Source of the DNA: Hyphomicrobiales bacterium
Lineage (GTDB): Bacteria > Pseudomonadota > Alphaproteobacteria > Rhizobiales > Beijerinckiaceae
NCBI GenBank assembly: GCA_027483945.1
Contig: JAIXTM010000005.1
Span: 62,001-126,000 of the forward strand
DNA length: 64,000 bases
Reading direction: 5' to 3'
Shown here: piece by piece, positions 18,087 to 31,536 of the stretch
Layout: each line of letters begins with the position of its first letter
Numbering within the stretch: position 1 is the stretch's first letter
Position numbers and translations under genes: made by a program
Notes under the pieces: generated by a model
The model's input: the letters and a program-made list of their open reading frames with translations, nothing else
Database searches by the model: none
What the model was told of the DNA's origin: nothing

Positions 18087-19165
18087 CGTCCTGGATCGCC
18101 GGTTCGACAGTCGCCGACGCGATGCGCCGTCCATACGACAACTTCGCGCTGATCCGTCTGGCGCTGGCGCTGGCCGTTGTCGTGTCGCACGCATCCAGCG
18201 TCGTAACCGGCCAACTCGACGACGAGCCGCTGAAGACACTGACAGGGTTCACTCTGGGTGAGCACGCGGTCAACGGCTTCTTCGCGATTTCGGGCTTCCT
18301 GGTGACGATGAGTTTTGCCCGGCGGGGCTGGCGTGACTACGTGGCGGCGCGCGCGCTGCGCATCGCACCGGGCTTCGTCGCGGCCGTGCTCGTCGTGGCG
18401 TTTCTGCTCGGGCCGGCACTGACGAGCCTGGGCGTCGGAGCTTATTTCGCGGATGGGCGGCTCTGGCGGTTCCTTGCTGCGACGCTGACGTCGTTCAAGA
18501 GCGCCATCGTCCTGCCAGGCGTGTTCGACGCAAACCCGCTACAGTTCCCGATGGGGACGGTGTGGACCCTGAAATACGAGGTTCTCTGTTATGCGGGTGT
18601 GCTGGGCCTCGGCGTCATCGGCCTATTGACCCGCAAACTGGTCGCTGTCCTGCTGCCGGCCGGGCTGTTCGCGGCGCTCGGGACGCTTCAGACACTTGAG
18701 CCCGAACTGCCGAAGGGCGTGGAGACCGCCCTCCGCCTGCCACTCCTCTTCGCCGCAGGGGGCGCGCTCTATGTCCTGCGCGACCAGGTGCGGCTGTCCG
18801 CCCTCGCGGTCGCGGCGCTCAGCCTCGCGGCGTGGTCGGCATTCGGCACGCCTCTTTACGGGCCCGTCGTCTACATGGCGCAGGCTTACGGCGTGATCTG
18901 GCTTGCCCTGGCGCCCGGCCTTTCGCATCCGCGGCTGGAGCCGGCCTACGACCTGTCCTACGGGACGTACCTCTATGGCTGGCCGGTCCAGCAGGCGCTG
19001 CAGGCCCTCTTGCCGGCGGCCGGCGCGGCAGCGCTCCTGGCGCCGTCGATCGTGCTGACGCTGGCTGTGGCCGCTCTGTCCTGGGTGCTCGTCGAGCGGC
19101 CGGCCCTGCGCCTCAAGCGGCGGTGGATCAGGCCGCGCCCCGACCTTGCGAGCGGTGGGTCCTGA
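18083..19165 (+). CDS. Acyltransferase 3 family membrane protein (OafA/YrhL-like)
   Basis: 360 residues with about ten hydrophobic segments. The typical N-terminal block RLALALAVVVSHAS contains the catalytic-type His, and FFAISGFLVTMSFARR follows. Members O-acylate polysaccharides or lipids. It overlaps the GT2 gene at its start. Its 3' end overlaps the opposing acetyltransferase by 38 bp. Confidence 0.87.
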   Translation: MTSWIAGSTVADAMRRPYDNFALIRLALALAVVVSHASSVVTGQLDDEPLKTLTGFTLGEHAVNGFFAISGFLVTMSFARRGWRDYVAARALRIAPGFVAAVLVVAFLLGPALTSLGVGAYFADGRLWRFLAATLTSFKSAIVLPGVFDANPLQFPMGTVWTLKYEVLCYAGVLGLGVIGLLTRKLVAVLLPAGLFAALGTLQTLEPELPKGVETALRLPLLFAAGGALYVLRDQVRLSALAVAALSLAAWSAFGTPLYGPVVYMAQAYGVIWLALAPGLSHPRLEPAYDLSYGTYLYGWPVQQALQALLPAAGAAALLAPSIVLTLAVAALSWVLVERPALRLKRRWIRPRPDLASGGS

Positions 19166-19757
19166 CCGCGGCGATCAGGTCCTCGACCCGGTCGCTTTGA
19201 AGAAGCGGGACGAGGGCGCCCACTTGCTCTTCGGGGAGATCCCACCAGGCTGCATCCAGCAGCGCCTGGATGACGGCTGGCTCGAAGCGGTACCGGATCA
19301 CCTTTGCCGGATTGCCGCCGACGATGGCGTATGGAGGGACGTCGCGCGTCACAAGCGCATGCGCGGCGATAACAGCGCCATGGCCGATCGTGACGCCCGA
19401 CATGATCAGACAGCCTGAACCCAGCCAGACGTCATGGCCGATGACGACGTCGCCGCGGGACCGATGATAGGCGTCACCCTCCGGAGCCTGCCGCCAGCGC
19501 GTACGGAAGGCCGAGAACGGGAAGGTCGTGACCCAGTCCGTGCGGTGGTCGCCGCCGAGCATGATCTCCACCTTGTCGGCGATGGAGCCGTAGCGGCCAA
19601 TGCTAAGCTTCGCCCCGGCTTCAGGGAAACGCACCTTGGGCCGACCATAGGTGTGCTCCCCGATCGCATAGCCATGGCGCCGCGCCAGGGCTGCAAGATG
19701 CAACCTCGTTTCGCCATAGGGATTTCGCCTGCCGAACAGGCCGCGCAGCAGCTTCAA
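19128..19757 (-). CDS. CatB-like O-acetyltransferase (hexapeptide repeat)
   Basis: 209 residues. The left-handed beta-helix repeats are visible (DVVIGHDVWLGSGCLIMSGVTIGHGAVIAAHALVTRDVPP, about 100-140). The PYAIVGGNPAKVIRYRF end matches the xenobiotic/CatB-type acetyltransferase group. It probably uses acetyl-CoA to modify a sugar, given the two genes next door. It is convergent with, and overlaps, the acyltransferase gene. Confidence 0.87.
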   Translation of the reverse strand: MKLLRGLFGRRNPYGETRLHLAALARRHGYAIGEHTYGRPKVRFPEAGAKLSIGRYGSIADKVEIMLGGDHRTDWVTTFPFSAFRTRWRQAPEGDAYHRSRGDVVIGHDVWLGSGCLIMSGVTIGHGAVIAAHALVTRDVPPYAIVGGNPAKVIRYRFEPAVIQALLDAAWWDLPEEQVGALVPLLQSDRVEDLIAAVRTHRSQGRGAA

Positions 19758-20015
19758 GACCGCTCGATCCGAAACGTTAGGGGACGCATCGGCGATCTAT
19801 AGAATACGGCCGATGCAATCGAAAGCTCTTGCGTGGCGCCTTGCTACGCCGCCGATGCCTTCATGGCCAAGCAATGGCTGGTGGCGGCGGACCGGCCGCT
19901 CGCCTAGGCGATGCACAAACGGCAATTGACGCTGGGCCGACCCGGCGGGCACAACCGAGGGGCAGCCAAGCGGCCGACGGGAGCCGCGCCAGCCTCAAGG
20001 ACCCCGGGGAGCATC

Positions 20016-22301
<2,286 letters not shown>

Positions 22302-22310
22302 CACCCAAAC

Positions 22311-24239
22311 TCACTCGGCCTTCGCGGTGATCTCCAGCCGCTGGCCGATGGCGGTGGGGTCGCTCAGCATCATGAAGTCGGCGATGCCGAGGCCCGTTCC
22401 GTCCTTGGTGCGGGCCGCGATCTCCAGCTTGCCGGGCTTGGCGATGAAGCGGCCGATGGCGGCGCCCGCCGCGCGCGGGCCCTCGCCGGGGCCGAGCAAA
22501 GCCGGAACCAGCGCCACGGCCGCGCGGCCATATTCCACGCGCAGATCCTCGGGCTTGCGCTTCACCTGCCGGGCATGGTCGGCCAGCCAGCGGTTGAACA
22601 GGCCGCGGTCGTCGACATTGATGGTCAGCGTCCGCGCCGTCGCCGCCATGGCCGCGACCTGGGCGACGGCCGGGTCGGTGGAGAACACGTCCTTGTCGAC
22701 GTTGCCGAGCGTGCCGGACAGGCGCAGCGTCCCCATATCGGGGCCCTCGGCCGTCAGCTCGCGGATGGCGAGCTCGCTCCTGCCCTGGTCCCAGGCCGTG
22801 TCCAGGCGCAGCGACAGGTCGATGTCGCGGTAGCCCATGGCGATGAGCCTGCGCAGGTTTTCGTCCTTGCTGCGCTCGGGCACCTTCATGCGGATATTGT
22901 CGAGCCGGATCGCCATCGCGGTCGGAATCGGCCCGATATGGGCGCCGGTCTCGATGGCGAAGGCCTTGATGTCGGCCTTGGTGCGCTGATCCTTGTTCGT
23001 CGTGTCCTGCGCGTCGACCGAGATGCCGGTGACCTCGAAGCGGCCGAAGCGGGGAACGAGGTTGGCCGGGTTGATCTGGGCAGCCTTGGCCGGGTCGGAC
23101 GCGACGTCCTTTAGCGTGGACAGAACCTCGGTGACGGACAGGTCCTTAAGCGACATGCCGGCCATGGCGATGCGCGCCTCGGCGGTCTCCACCTCGAAGC
23201 CTTCGATGGCAAAGTTCATCGTGGCCCGCATGCTCATGCCCATCCGGGCGATGCGGCCCTTGCCGGTCTTCCCGTCCTCGTTGAACGAGAAGGTGAAGCC
23301 GGTCATGTCGGTCTGGCCGATCTCGTAGGCGCCGAGCAGGCCGAGGAGCCGGGTCGCCTGCTTCAGCTTCTCGTCGTCGTTCGCGGGCGCCTTCTCGATC
23401 GCCTCCAGCGCGGTCAGCATCGGTTCCGCGCCCGGCATGCCGGCAAAGCTCTCGCTCCTGATCTGCTTGATTTCGAGGGCATGCCCGGCGCCGGTGCGCA
23501 TGACGATGTCCGCCATCACGTAATTGGCGTAGATCGGGGCCGGCTTCTCGTCCGGGCGCGCCTTGTCGGCATAGAGGCGCACGCCGAGCGGCAGGTCGAC
23601 ATTGTCCACCGACCAGGCGCCATAGGTCCCGCTCATGGCCTCCTTGCCCGTGGCGGTGGAGGCGAGGGTGGCACCGTCGCCGGCGAGCCGCGCGATGCGG
23701 CCCCTGGCCACGTCACGCGCCGTCACGTTGCGATACGTCGTCGTCTGCGTCGTCTCGCCAACCTTCTGCACGAAGACCAGCTCGGGCGCGACGAGGCTCG
23801 TCGCGTTCAGCCGGGTGAGGCGCGCGGCGATAGGCTCGGCGGCGGTCGGCGCGAACAGGGCGGCGAGGGCGTCCTTGCCGAGGTCGGCGCCGGTCACCTC
23901 CAGCTTCGGCAGGCGCATCGTGAAGGCCGAGCCGTAGCTGAAGGACAGGTCCTGCAGCACGACCGGGTCGGCGGCGAGGGCCGGGCCGACCAGCGCCGGG
24001 CTGCCGCTGGCGGTCAGCCGCCCGACCCGCCAGGCCGAATCGCCGCTGCGGCCTGTCAGGCCGGACAGCGCGATGCGGCCGGTCACCAGGCTCGCGTCCA
24101 CCCGTTCCGCCGCAATGCCGGATGCCGCGAGCCCGGCCGCGATGCGTGTCTCCACCGCCTGCCCGGCGAGGGCGACGAGCCCCATGGCGATCGCGGGGAT
24201 GGAGGCGGCGGCAAGCAGATTGCGGGTGAGACGGCTCAT
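22311..24239 (-). CDS. Large exported protein of unknown function (possibly AsmA/DUF945-like)
   Basis: 642 residues starting [13 protein letters not shown], with one N-terminal hydrophobic segment (about 8-28) and no other. The body alternates short beta-like strands and reads like repeated barrel or groove modules (for example [11 protein letters not shown] and [11 protein letters not shown]). That pattern is seen in AsmA- or DUF945-type periplasmic proteins, but no signature is certain. It is monocistronic and convergent with maeB. Confidence 0.6.
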   Translation of the reverse strand: MSRLTRNLLAAASIPAIAMGLVALAGQAVETRIAAGLAASGIAAERVDASLVTGRIALSGLTGRSGDSAWRVGRLTASGSPALVGPALAADPVVLQDLSFSYGSAFTMRLPKLEVTGADLGKDALAALFAPTAAEPIAARLTRLNATSLVAPELVFVQKVGETTQTTTYRNVTARDVARGRIARLAGDGATLASTATGKEAMSGTYGAWSVDNVDLPLGVRLYADKARPDEKPAPIYANYVMADIVMRTGAGHALEIKQIRSESFAGMPGAEPMLTALEAIEKAPANDDEKLKQATRLLGLLGAYEIGQTDMTGFTFSFNEDGKTGKGRIARMGMSMRATMNFAIEGFEVETAEARIAMAGMSLKDLSVTEVLSTLKDVASDPAKAAQINPANLVPRFGRFEVTGISVDAQDTTNKDQRTKADIKAFAIETGAHIGPIPTAMAIRLDNIRMKVPERSKDENLRRLIAMGYRDIDLSLRLDTAWDQGRSELAIRELTAEGPDMGTLRLSGTLGNVDKDVFSTDPAVAQVAAMAATARTLTINVDDRGLFNRWLADHARQVKRKPEDLRVEYGRAAVALVPALLGPGEGPRAAGAAIGRFIAKPGKLEIAARTKDGTGLGIADFMMLSDPTAIGQRLEITAKAE

Positions 24240-24319
24240 GGCTGACCTTGGGTGAGCGGCGACGGCGCACTCTGGTTCAGCCGGCCCGGCCCTTCAAGGG
24301 CCGTCGGGGCGGAAAGCTT

Positions 24320-24646
24320 TCAGATGGAAAACGAGGTCCCGCAGCCGCAGGAGGCGGTCGCGTTGGGATTCTCGATCCGGAACGCCTGGCCCATCAGGTC
24401 GTCGACGAAATCGATCCGCGCTCCGCCCAGGAACTGCAGCGACGTGTCGTCGATGAGGACGGTCGCGCCGTCGCGCTCCACGGCGATGTCGTCGGCGTTG
24501 CGTTCGCGGGTGATGTCGAAGGCGTATTGGAACCCCGAGCAGCCCCCGCCATTCACGCTGATGCGCAAAGCCGCGCCCTCCGGCTCGTCCTTGAGGACGG
24601 TCAGGATGCGCCGTGCCGCGCGTTCGGTGAGTTCGACTTCGGCCAT
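24320..24646 (-). CDS. erpA: A-type iron-sulfur carrier (ErpA/IscA family)
   Basis: 108 residues with the three conserved cysteines: GGGCSGFQY in the first half and CGCGTSF at the C-terminus. It passes Fe-S clusters to apo-proteins. ErpA is the more likely subtype from its place divergent to dgt, a common rhizobial order, but IscA cannot be excluded. The start [10 protein letters not shown] is the family start. Confidence 0.88.
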   Translation of the reverse strand: MAEVELTERAARRILTVLKDEPEGAALRISVNGGGCSGFQYAFDITRERNADDIAVERDGATVLIDDTSLQFLGGARIDFVDDLMGQAFRIENPNATASCGCGTSFSI

Positions 24647-24736
24647 GGTGCGTTGCGCTCCGGTCCGCGGCGCTTGCGCGCCGTTCCACCGGAACGTAAG
24701 TGCGGCAGGCCTCAGCTTCAACGGGGAGAGCGGCGG

Positions 24737-25954
24737 ATGGCTTACGGGGAACGGCACGGCGAGCGCTGGCGCGCGCCCTTCGCCTGCGACCCGGCCGCCT
24801 CGCGGGGACGCCTCCACGGCGTCGATCCCTCGCCGACGCGCGGCGAGTTCCAGCGCGACCGGGACCGGATCATCCATTCCACCGCGTTCAGGCGGCTGAA
24901 GCACAAGACGCAGGTCTTCGTCTTCCACGAGGGCGACCATTACCGCACCCGCCTGACGCACACGATCGAGGTCTCGCAGATCGCCCGGGCGCTGGCCCGC
25001 TCCTTCGGCCTGGACGAGGACTTGGCCGAGGCGCTCGCGCTCTCCCACGATCTCGGCCACACGCCGTTCGGTCATACGGGCGAGGACGCACTGGATGCCT
25101 GCATGGCGGCCTATGGCGGGTTCGACCACAACGCCCAGGCCCTGCGCATCGTCAGCCGACTTGAGCGCCGCTATGCGGAGCATGACGGGCTGAACCTGAC
25201 CTGGGAGACGCTGGAGGGCCTGGTCAAGCATAACGGCCCGCTAGTGGATGGCGCCGGCAAGCCGTTCGGCCGCTACGCGCTGAAGGGCGTGCCGGGGGCC
25301 ATCCTGGAATACAACGCGCGGCAGGACCTCGCGCTCCACACCCATGCCTCGGCGGAGGCGCAGGTGGCGGCCATCGCCGACGACATCGCCTACGACGCCC
25401 ACGACCTGGACGACGGGCTGCGGGCGGAGCTGTTCGACCTGCCGCAGCTGCGCGAATTGCCGCTCGTCGGCGAGGCGCTGGCGGAAATCGATGCCCGCTA
25501 TCCGGGACTGGAGCGGCCCCGGGTCATCCACGAGCTGATCCGCCGCGTCATCACGCGGATGGTGGAGGACGCAGTCGCCGAGACCGGGCGGCGGCTCGAG
25601 GCGCTGCGTCCTGCCGACGCCGACGCGGTGCGCGCGGCGTCCGGCCCGGTCGTCGCGTTCTCGCCGCGGGCGGCGGAGGCGGACAAGGCGATCAAGGCCT
25701 TCCTCTATCCCAACGTCTACCGCCATCCCCGCGTCATGCGCATACGCTCCGAGGCGGACCAGGTGCTGCGCGACCTGTTCGGCCGGCTCTTCGCCGAGCC
25801 GGAACTGATGCCGGAGGAATGGACGCGGGACCTTTCCCATGCCGACGAGGCGCGCCGGGCCCGGCGCGTCGCCGATTACATCGCCGGCATGACCGATGCC
25901 TACGCGCTCATCGCCCATCGCCGGCTGTTTGACGTGACCCCGGACTTGCGTTAG
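24737..25954 (+). CDS. dgt: Deoxyguanosinetriphosphate triphosphohydrolase-like protein
   Basis: 405 residues. HD-domain metal ligands are seen in [14 protein letters not shown] and [16 protein letters not shown], and the later [13 protein letters not shown] supplies the final Asp. It hydrolyses dNTPs to deoxynucleosides and triphosphate. The ATG at 24737 has GGAGAGCGGCGG just upstream. It starts the long conserved block that continues with argS. Confidence 0.93.
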   Translation: MAYGERHGERWRAPFACDPAASRGRLHGVDPSPTRGEFQRDRDRIIHSTAFRRLKHKTQVFVFHEGDHYRTRLTHTIEVSQIARALARSFGLDEDLAEALALSHDLGHTPFGHTGEDALDACMAAYGGFDHNAQALRIVSRLERRYAEHDGLNLTWETLEGLVKHNGPLVDGAGKPFGRYALKGVPGAILEYNARQDLALHTHASAEAQVAAIADDIAYDAHDLDDGLRAELFDLPQLRELPLVGEALAEIDARYPGLERPRVIHELIRRVITRMVEDAVAETGRRLEALRPADADAVRAASGPVVAFSPRAAEADKAIKAFLYPNVYRHPRVMRIRSEADQVLRDLFGRLFAEPELMPEEWTRDLSHADEARRARRVADYIAGMTDAYALIAHRRLFDVTPDLR

Positions 25955-26011
25955 CGCGCTGGCCCTTCGGCCAGCTTGTCCGCGACCGGTCTTCCGCCAA
26001 GGGTTCCCGCG

Positions 26012-27772
26012 ATGAACATCTTCGACGTCTTCCACGAGCGCATCGCCGGCGCCCTGGCGCGCCTGGAATCGACGGGACGCCTGCCCGCGGGGCTCGATGC
26101 CTCCCGCGTCGTCGTGGAACCGCCGCGCGATCCCGCCATGGGCGACCTCGCCACCAACGCCGCCATGGCGCTCGCCAAGGACGCCGGCACCAATCCGCGC
26201 GCGCTCGCCGAGCTCATCGTCGCCGAACTTGCCGGCGATCCCGACATCGCCCGCACCGAGGTCGCCGGCCCGGGCTTCATCAACATCTCGCTGAAGCCGG
26301 CCGTGCTCAGCGGCGTGCTCCGCGCGGCGGTGTCCGACCCCGCCTATGGCCGCTCTGCGTCTGGCGCGGGCACGCCGGTGAACGTGGAATATGTCTCGGC
26401 CAACCCGACCGGCCCGATGCATGTGGGCCACGGGCGCGGCGCGGTGTTCGGCGACGCCTTGTCGAGCCTGCTCGCCTTCGCCGGCTCCGCGGTGACGCGC
26501 GAGTACTACATCAACGATGCCGGCGCGCAGGTGGACGTGCTCGCCCGCTCCGCCTTCCTGCGCTACCGCGAGGCGCTGGGCGAGGCGATCGGGGACATTC
26601 CGGAAGGGCTCTATCCGGGCGATTACCTCAAGCCCGTGGGCGAGGCTCTGGCCAACACCCATGGCCGGAGCCTTCTGGACAAGCCCGAGGCCGAATGGCT
26701 GCCGCTGGTGCGGCAGGCCGCCATCGACGCGATGATGGACATGATCCGGCAGGATCTCGCCGTCCTCGGCGTGACGCACGACGTGTTCTTCTCCGAGCGC
26801 TCGCTGCAGGACGGCGGCAATGGCGGCGCCGTTGCGGCGCTGATCGAGGACATGCGCGCCACGGACCTGGTCTATGAGGGCCGCCTGCCGCCGCCCAAGG
26901 GCCAGCCGGTCGACGATTACGAGGATCGGGAGCAGACCCTGTTCCGCGCCACCCGCTTCGGCGACGACGTGGACCGGCCGCTTCTGAAGTCGGACGGCAG
27001 CTTCACCTACTTCGCGTCCGACATCGCCTATCACCGCTCCAAATATGCGCGCGGCTTCAAGGAGATGATCGACGTCTGGGGGGCCGATCACGGCGGATAC
27101 GTCAAGCGCATGCAGGCGGCGGTGAGGGCGGTGACGGGCGGGGAAGGGCGGCTCGACGTCAAGCTGTGCCAGCTCGTCAAGCTGATGCGGGGCGGCGAGC
27201 CGGTGAAGATGTCCAAGCGCTCGGGCGACTTCGTCACCCTGCGCGAGGTCATCGACGAGGTGGGCCGGGACGCGGTCCGCTTCATGATGCTGTTCCGCAA
27301 GAACGATGCGACGCTGGAATTCGACCTCGCAAAGGTGATCGAGCAGTCCAAGGACAACCCGGTCTTCTACGTCCAGTACGCCCATGCGCGCTGCGCGTCG
27401 GTGTTCCGGCAGGCGGCGGAGGCGTTCCCAGGGATCGATGTCTCGGCCATCGCGCTGAGCGATGCCGACCTGGCTCTGCTGGACGACGAGGGGGAGGTCG
27501 CGCTCGCCAAGCTCATCGCCCAGTATCCGCGGCTGATCGAAGCAGCGGCGGCAGCGCACGAGCCGCATCGCGTCGCGTTCTACCTCTACGACCTGGCAAG
27601 CGCCTTCCATTCCTTGTGGAACAAAGGCAAGGATTCGCCGCAATTACGCTTTGTTAATCAAACCGATAGAAACATGACTTTGGCGAGGCTGGCCCTCGTT
27701 TACGCGGTGCGAGCCGTTCTTGCGTCGGGTCTGTCGATCCTGGGGGTCGGCGCTCCGCAAGAGATGCGTTGA
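26012..27772 (+). CDS. argS: Arginyl-tRNA synthetase
   Basis: 586 residues, class I: N-terminal additional domain, the HIGH-type signature [15 protein letters not shown] (about 129-143), the region [10 protein letters not shown] that plays the KMSKS role, and the C-terminal DALR anticodon domain. Start ATG 26012 ([10 protein letters not shown]) matches the family. It lies 57 bp after dgt. Confidence 0.96.
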   Translation: MNIFDVFHERIAGALARLESTGRLPAGLDASRVVVEPPRDPAMGDLATNAAMALAKDAGTNPRALAELIVAELAGDPDIARTEVAGPGFINISLKPAVLSGVLRAAVSDPAYGRSASGAGTPVNVEYVSANPTGPMHVGHGRGAVFGDALSSLLAFAGSAVTREYYINDAGAQVDVLARSAFLRYREALGEAIGDIPEGLYPGDYLKPVGEALANTHGRSLLDKPEAEWLPLVRQAAIDAMMDMIRQDLAVLGVTHDVFFSERSLQDGGNGGAVAALIEDMRATDLVYEGRLPPPKGQPVDDYEDREQTLFRATRFGDDVDRPLLKSDGSFTYFASDIAYHRSKYARGFKEMIDVWGADHGGYVKRMQAAVRAVTGGEGRLDVKLCQLVKLMRGGEPVKMSKRSGDFVTLREVIDEVGRDAVRFMMLFRKNDATLEFDLAKVIEQSKDNPVFYVQYAHARCASVFRQAAEAFPGIDVSAIALSDADLALLDDEGEVALAKLIAQYPRLIEAAAAAHEPHRVAFYLYDLASAFHSLWNKGKDSPQLRFVNQTDRNMTLARLALVYAVRAVLASGLSILGVGAPQEMR

Positions 27773-27920
27773 AGGCCTGCGGGCGGTTTCCTTGACGGAA
27801 ATGCTCGATTCCGTCGGCCTGCAGCGCTAGTCTCGACCCGCGCTGAACCGGCGCGTGACGCGCGCCGCTACGCTCCAGTGGCAGCCTTAAGCCGGCTGCG
27901 GTCGAGTACGGAAGAGCGCC

Positions 27921-29582
27921 ATGTCCGACGGCTCCAAGACCCATCAGCTCAACGCCACCGCCGCCGACAGGCTGGCGCTGGACCTCGACGAACTCGAGCG
28001 CCAGCTGCGCCAATTGTCGGCGAAGCCCGCCGCGCCGGGTCAGGCGCAGGGCCAGGCGCAGGACGATCCGCTGGCCGAACTCGCCCGCCTCGTCGGTCGC
28101 GATGATCCGATCCGCTCCATGCTGGCAGGGCAGACCAGGGCCGCGCCGCAGCCCGCGCCACAGCCGGCCCCGCAGCCTTACCAGCCGGCCTACCCGGCCC
28201 AGCCCGCCTATGCCGCGCCTCAGCCCGAAGACCTGCGCGGCGGCTTCGACCGAGACGCCCAGGCCTGGGCACCCGAAGAGGCCTACCGCGCCGAGGCTGC
28301 GCCGGCCCAGCCGCATTGGCAGGAGCCGGAGCCGGAGACTTACGCGCCCCGCGCCGAAACGGCCGCCTACGAACCGGCCGCCTACGATCCCTCCGCCCTC
28401 CAGGCGGACGACCGTTATGCTCCGCATGGCTATGCGCCGGCCGATGCCGGCTATGCCCAGGCGGAGGAGGAGGACCTCGTCCCCCTCGACAAGCACCGCT
28501 CCCGCAAGGGCCTCATCACCGTCGCCGCGCTCATGGTGACGGCAACCGCCGGCGTGGCGGGCGTGCTGATGTTCCGCGACAAGAGCCCGTCGCTGCCATC
28601 AGGCCAGGCGCCGGTCATCACCGCCGACAAGGGTCCGATGCGCGTCGCCCCGCAGAATCCGGGCGGCGTCGACATCCCGAACCAGAACAAGCAGATCTAC
28701 GAGCGCGGCGCCGCCGTGCCGGACAACACCAAGGTCGTCAGCCGCGAGGAGCAGCCGATCGACGTGCGCCAGACGGCGCGCGCCATGGCCCAGCGCGACA
28801 GCATCGAGGGCCTGATCGGCGACAGCGGCTCGCGCCGCAACGGCGCCACGGGCGCGGCCAATCCGGCGCAGGGCAATCCGCTTGCCGCGCTCGGCGAGCC
28901 CAAGCGCGTGCGCACCGTGGCCGTGCGTCCTGACGGCACGGTGATCGACCAGGTGTCCGCCACGGCGCCGGCCCCGGCCCCCGCGCCGGCGGCGATGCAG
29001 CTTCCCGCCGCGGCGCAGCCGACGGCCACCGGCACCGCCTCGCCCGCGGCCCGGCCCGCCGCTCCCGTCGTTCCGCCGGCTCCGGTCATGCCGCCGCAGG
29101 CGCAGGGCAATCCCGCGCCGGCTACGCCCGCCGCCCGCGCGCCCGCTCCGGCAGGCGAGCCCCTCTCCATCACGCCCGCTGGCCAGAAGATCCAGCAGCG
29201 CGTCGCCAATGCCGGCCCGGCGGCCATCGCGCCCGGCGCAGCCCCGCCGCTCGCGGTCCAGCCGCCGGCCGCCCAGCCTGCGCCGCGTCCTGCCGCGACG
29301 CCGGTCGCGACCGCGCCGGCGCCGACAGCCGCCCCCGCCGGCGGCGACTTCGTGGTTCAGCTTGCCGCCCGCCCGAGCGAGAAGGAGGCGATGGACGCCT
29401 TCCAGCAGCTGCAGCGGCGCTATCCCGATCTCAATGGCCTCTCGCCGATCGTCCGGCGCGCCGAGGTCGGCGACAAGACGATCTACCGCCTGCGCGTCGG
29501 TTCCATGTCCCGCGAGGAGGCCAACGGCCTCTGCGAGAAGCTGAAGACCAGCGGCGGGCAGTGCTTCGTCGCCCGCAACTGA
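27921..29582 (+). CDS. SPOR-domain envelope protein
   Basis: 553 residues. The N-terminal cytoplasmic part holds a Pro/Ala/Gln repeat stretch (about 70-100). One transmembrane segment at about 195-215 (LITVAALMVTATAG...) is followed by a long Ala/Pro-rich periplasmic linker. The C-terminal SPOR domain (about 475-553, from GDFVVQLAARPSEKEA) is expected to bind denuded septal glycan strands. It sits between argS and nagZ as in other rhizobia and probably acts at division. Confidence 0.85.
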   Translation: MSDGSKTHQLNATAADRLALDLDELERQLRQLSAKPAAPGQAQGQAQDDPLAELARLVGRDDPIRSMLAGQTRAAPQPAPQPAPQPYQPAYPAQPAYAAPQPEDLRGGFDRDAQAWAPEEAYRAEAAPAQPHWQEPEPETYAPRAETAAYEPAAYDPSALQADDRYAPHGYAPADAGYAQAEEEDLVPLDKHRSRKGLITVAALMVTATAGVAGVLMFRDKSPSLPSGQAPVITADKGPMRVAPQNPGGVDIPNQNKQIYERGAAVPDNTKVVSREEQPIDVRQTARAMAQRDSIEGLIGDSGSRRNGATGAANPAQGNPLAALGEPKRVRTVAVRPDGTVIDQVSATAPAPAPAPAAMQLPAAAQPTATGTASPAARPAAPVVPPAPVMPPQAQGNPAPATPAARAPAPAGEPLSITPAGQKIQQRVANAGPAAIAPGAAPPLAVQPPAAQPAPRPAATPVATAPAPTAAPAGGDFVVQLAARPSEKEAMDAFQQLQRRYPDLNGLSPIVRRAEVGDKTIYRLRVGSMSREEANGLCEKLKTSGGQCFVARN

Positions 29583-29658
29583 GTTCCTCCGCAATTCGAG
29601 GTGGATGGCCGGTCAGGCTTGCTTGACCGGCCTTTCCGTGCCGGCCTACCGCTAGCGG

Positions 29659-30675
29659 ATGCCGACACGCGCCTTCATCGCCGGGTGCTCCGGACCCGCG
29701 CTGACCCGCGAGGAGCGGGCGTTCTTCCGCGACGCCGAGCCCTGGGGCTTCATCCTGTTCCGGCGCAACGTGGCGGATCCGGAGCAGGTGAGGGCGCTCT
29801 GCGACGCCCTGCGCGAGGCGGCGGGGCGCGCCGCGCCCGTTTTCGTCGACCAGGAGGGCGGCCGCGTCCAGCGGCTCGGCCCGCCGCACTGGCCCGTCTA
29901 TCCGCCCGCCCGCACCTTCGGCAGGCTTGCCGCCAACGACCCGCTGACGCGGCGCGAGATCGCCCGGCTCGGCGCGCGGCTGATGGCGCACGATCTCAAG
30001 GCGGTGGGCATCGACGGCGATTGCGTGCCGGTGCTCGACGTGCCCGTGGCCGGCGCCCATGACGTCATCGGCGACCGGGCCTATGGCGCGAGCGCGGACG
30101 AGGTGGCTGTGCTCGGCCGTGCCGCCGCCGAGGGCCTGCTGGCCGGCTGCGTCATGCCGGTGATGAAGCACATTCCCGGCCATGGCCGCGCCGGAGCCGA
30201 CAGCCACCTCTCGCTGCCCGTGGTCAAGGCCTCGCGCCGGGAGCTGGAGGCGCAGGATTTCGCCCCGTTCCGCACGATGACCGACCTGCCCGCCGCCATG
30301 ACGGCCCATGTCGTCTATACCGCGATCGATGGTGACGGACCCGGCACGACGTCCCGGCGCGTCGTCCGCTCGGTGATCCGCAAGGCGATCGGCTTCCAGG
30401 GCCTGCTCATGACGGACGACCTCTCCATGAAGGCGCTCAGCGGCGGCTTCCGGGAGCGGGCGGAGGCGGCGATCGCGGCGGGCTGCGACATCGTCCTCCA
30501 TTGCAACGGCGAGATGGCCGAGATGAAGGCGGTGGCCGAGGGCGCGCCTGTGCTGCGCGGCGCGGCGAAGCGGCGGGCCGACGCGGCCATGGCCCGGATC
30601 GCCCACGTCCCGGAGCCGCTCGATGTCGACCAGGCCCGCGCGCGGCTCGCCGCCGCGCTTGCACCGGGGGCGTGA
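29659..30675 (+). CDS. nagZ: Beta-N-acetylhexosaminidase
   Basis: 338 residues, glycoside hydrolase family 3. The signature KHIPGHGRAGADSH gives the acid/base His and binding residues, and MTDDLSMKAL holds the nucleophile Asp. NagZ removes GlcNAc from anhydromuropeptides in the cytoplasm during cell-wall recycling. No signal peptide is seen, as expected. It is followed closely by scpA. Confidence 0.94.
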   Translation: MPTRAFIAGCSGPALTREERAFFRDAEPWGFILFRRNVADPEQVRALCDALREAAGRAAPVFVDQEGGRVQRLGPPHWPVYPPARTFGRLAANDPLTRREIARLGARLMAHDLKAVGIDGDCVPVLDVPVAGAHDVIGDRAYGASADEVAVLGRAAAEGLLAGCVMPVMKHIPGHGRAGADSHLSLPVVKASRRELEAQDFAPFRTMTDLPAAMTAHVVYTAIDGDGPGTTSRRVVRSVIRKAIGFQGLLMTDDLSMKALSGGFRERAEAAIAAGCDIVLHCNGEMAEMKAVAEGAPVLRGAAKRRADAAMARIAHVPEPLDVDQARARLAAALAPGA

Positions 30676-30731
30676 TGGCGCGACCGTTGCAGACCCCACC
30701 GAATCGGCGCCCCCGCGCCGGGGAGGAGGCC

Positions 30732-31535
30732 ATGCCGAAGCCCGAGCTTCCGTTCGAGGACGACAGCCCGCCGCCGCGCCCCGGCGGGACGCTGCTGGTC
30801 GATGTCGACGGCTTCGAGGGGCCGCTGGACCTGCTGCTCGAGCTGGCACGGCGGCAGAAGGTCGACCTCCACCGCATCTCGATCCTGGCGCTCGCCGAGC
30901 AGTACCTTGCCTTCGTCGAGGAGGCGCGGGCGCTGCGGCTGGAACTGGCGGCCGATTACCTCGTCATGGCGGCCTGGCTCGCCTATCTCAAGTCGCGGCT
31001 GCTCCTGCCCGAGCCGCCGCGCGGCGACGAGCCGAGCGCCTCGGACCTCGCGACCGCGCTGGCGCTGCGGCTGCGGCGGCTGGAGGCGGTGCGCTCGGTC
31101 GCCAGGCGGCTCTTCGAGCGGGACCAGCTCGGCCGGGACGTGTTCGCCCGCGGCGCGCCGGAGCCGGTCGTCGTCCAGTCGACGCCGCGCTTCGAGGCGA
31201 GCCTCTACGATCTCCTGAAGGCCTATGCCCAGCAGCGGCAGAAGAACGCCCTGTCCCACGTCACCATAGCCCGGCGCGTGGTCTGGTCGCTGGTGGAGGC
31301 GCGGGAGGCGCTGGAGCGGCTGGTCGGCAAGCTGCCCGCCAGCGACTGGAGCGATCTTGATTCCCTGATCCTGTCCTATGTCGCCGGGCCGGACGAGGCG
31401 ACGACGGTCCGGGCGTCCTCGTTCTCCGCCGTGCTGGAGATGGTCAAGGAAGGGCTCCTCGACATCCGGCAGGACCGGAACTTCGCCCCCCTCATGATCC
31501 GCCGGCGCAAGGTGCCGCAGGCGGCGGGAGCCTGA
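30732..31535 (+). CDS. scpA: Segregation and condensation protein A
   Basis: 267 residues from the ATG at 30732, which has a strong GGGAGGAGG site. An earlier in-frame ATG at 30675 overlaps the nagZ stop and would add 19 residues. The kleisin N-terminal motif DVDGFEGPLDLLLELARRQKVDL and the C-terminal winged helix (LEMVKEGLLDIRQDRNFAPL) are clear. ScpA bridges SMC heads with ScpB in the condensin complex. Confidence 0.93.
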   Translation: MPKPELPFEDDSPPPRPGGTLLVDVDGFEGPLDLLLELARRQKVDLHRISILALAEQYLAFVEEARALRLELAADYLVMAAWLAYLKSRLLLPEPPRGDEPSASDLATALALRLRRLEAVRSVARRLFERDQLGRDVFARGAPEPVVVQSTPRFEASLYDLLKAYAQQRQKNALSHVTIARRVVWSLVEAREALERLVGKLPASDWSDLDSLILSYVAGPDEATTVRASSFSAVLEMVKEGLLDIRQDRNFAPLMIRRRKVPQAAGA

Positions 31536-31536
31536 C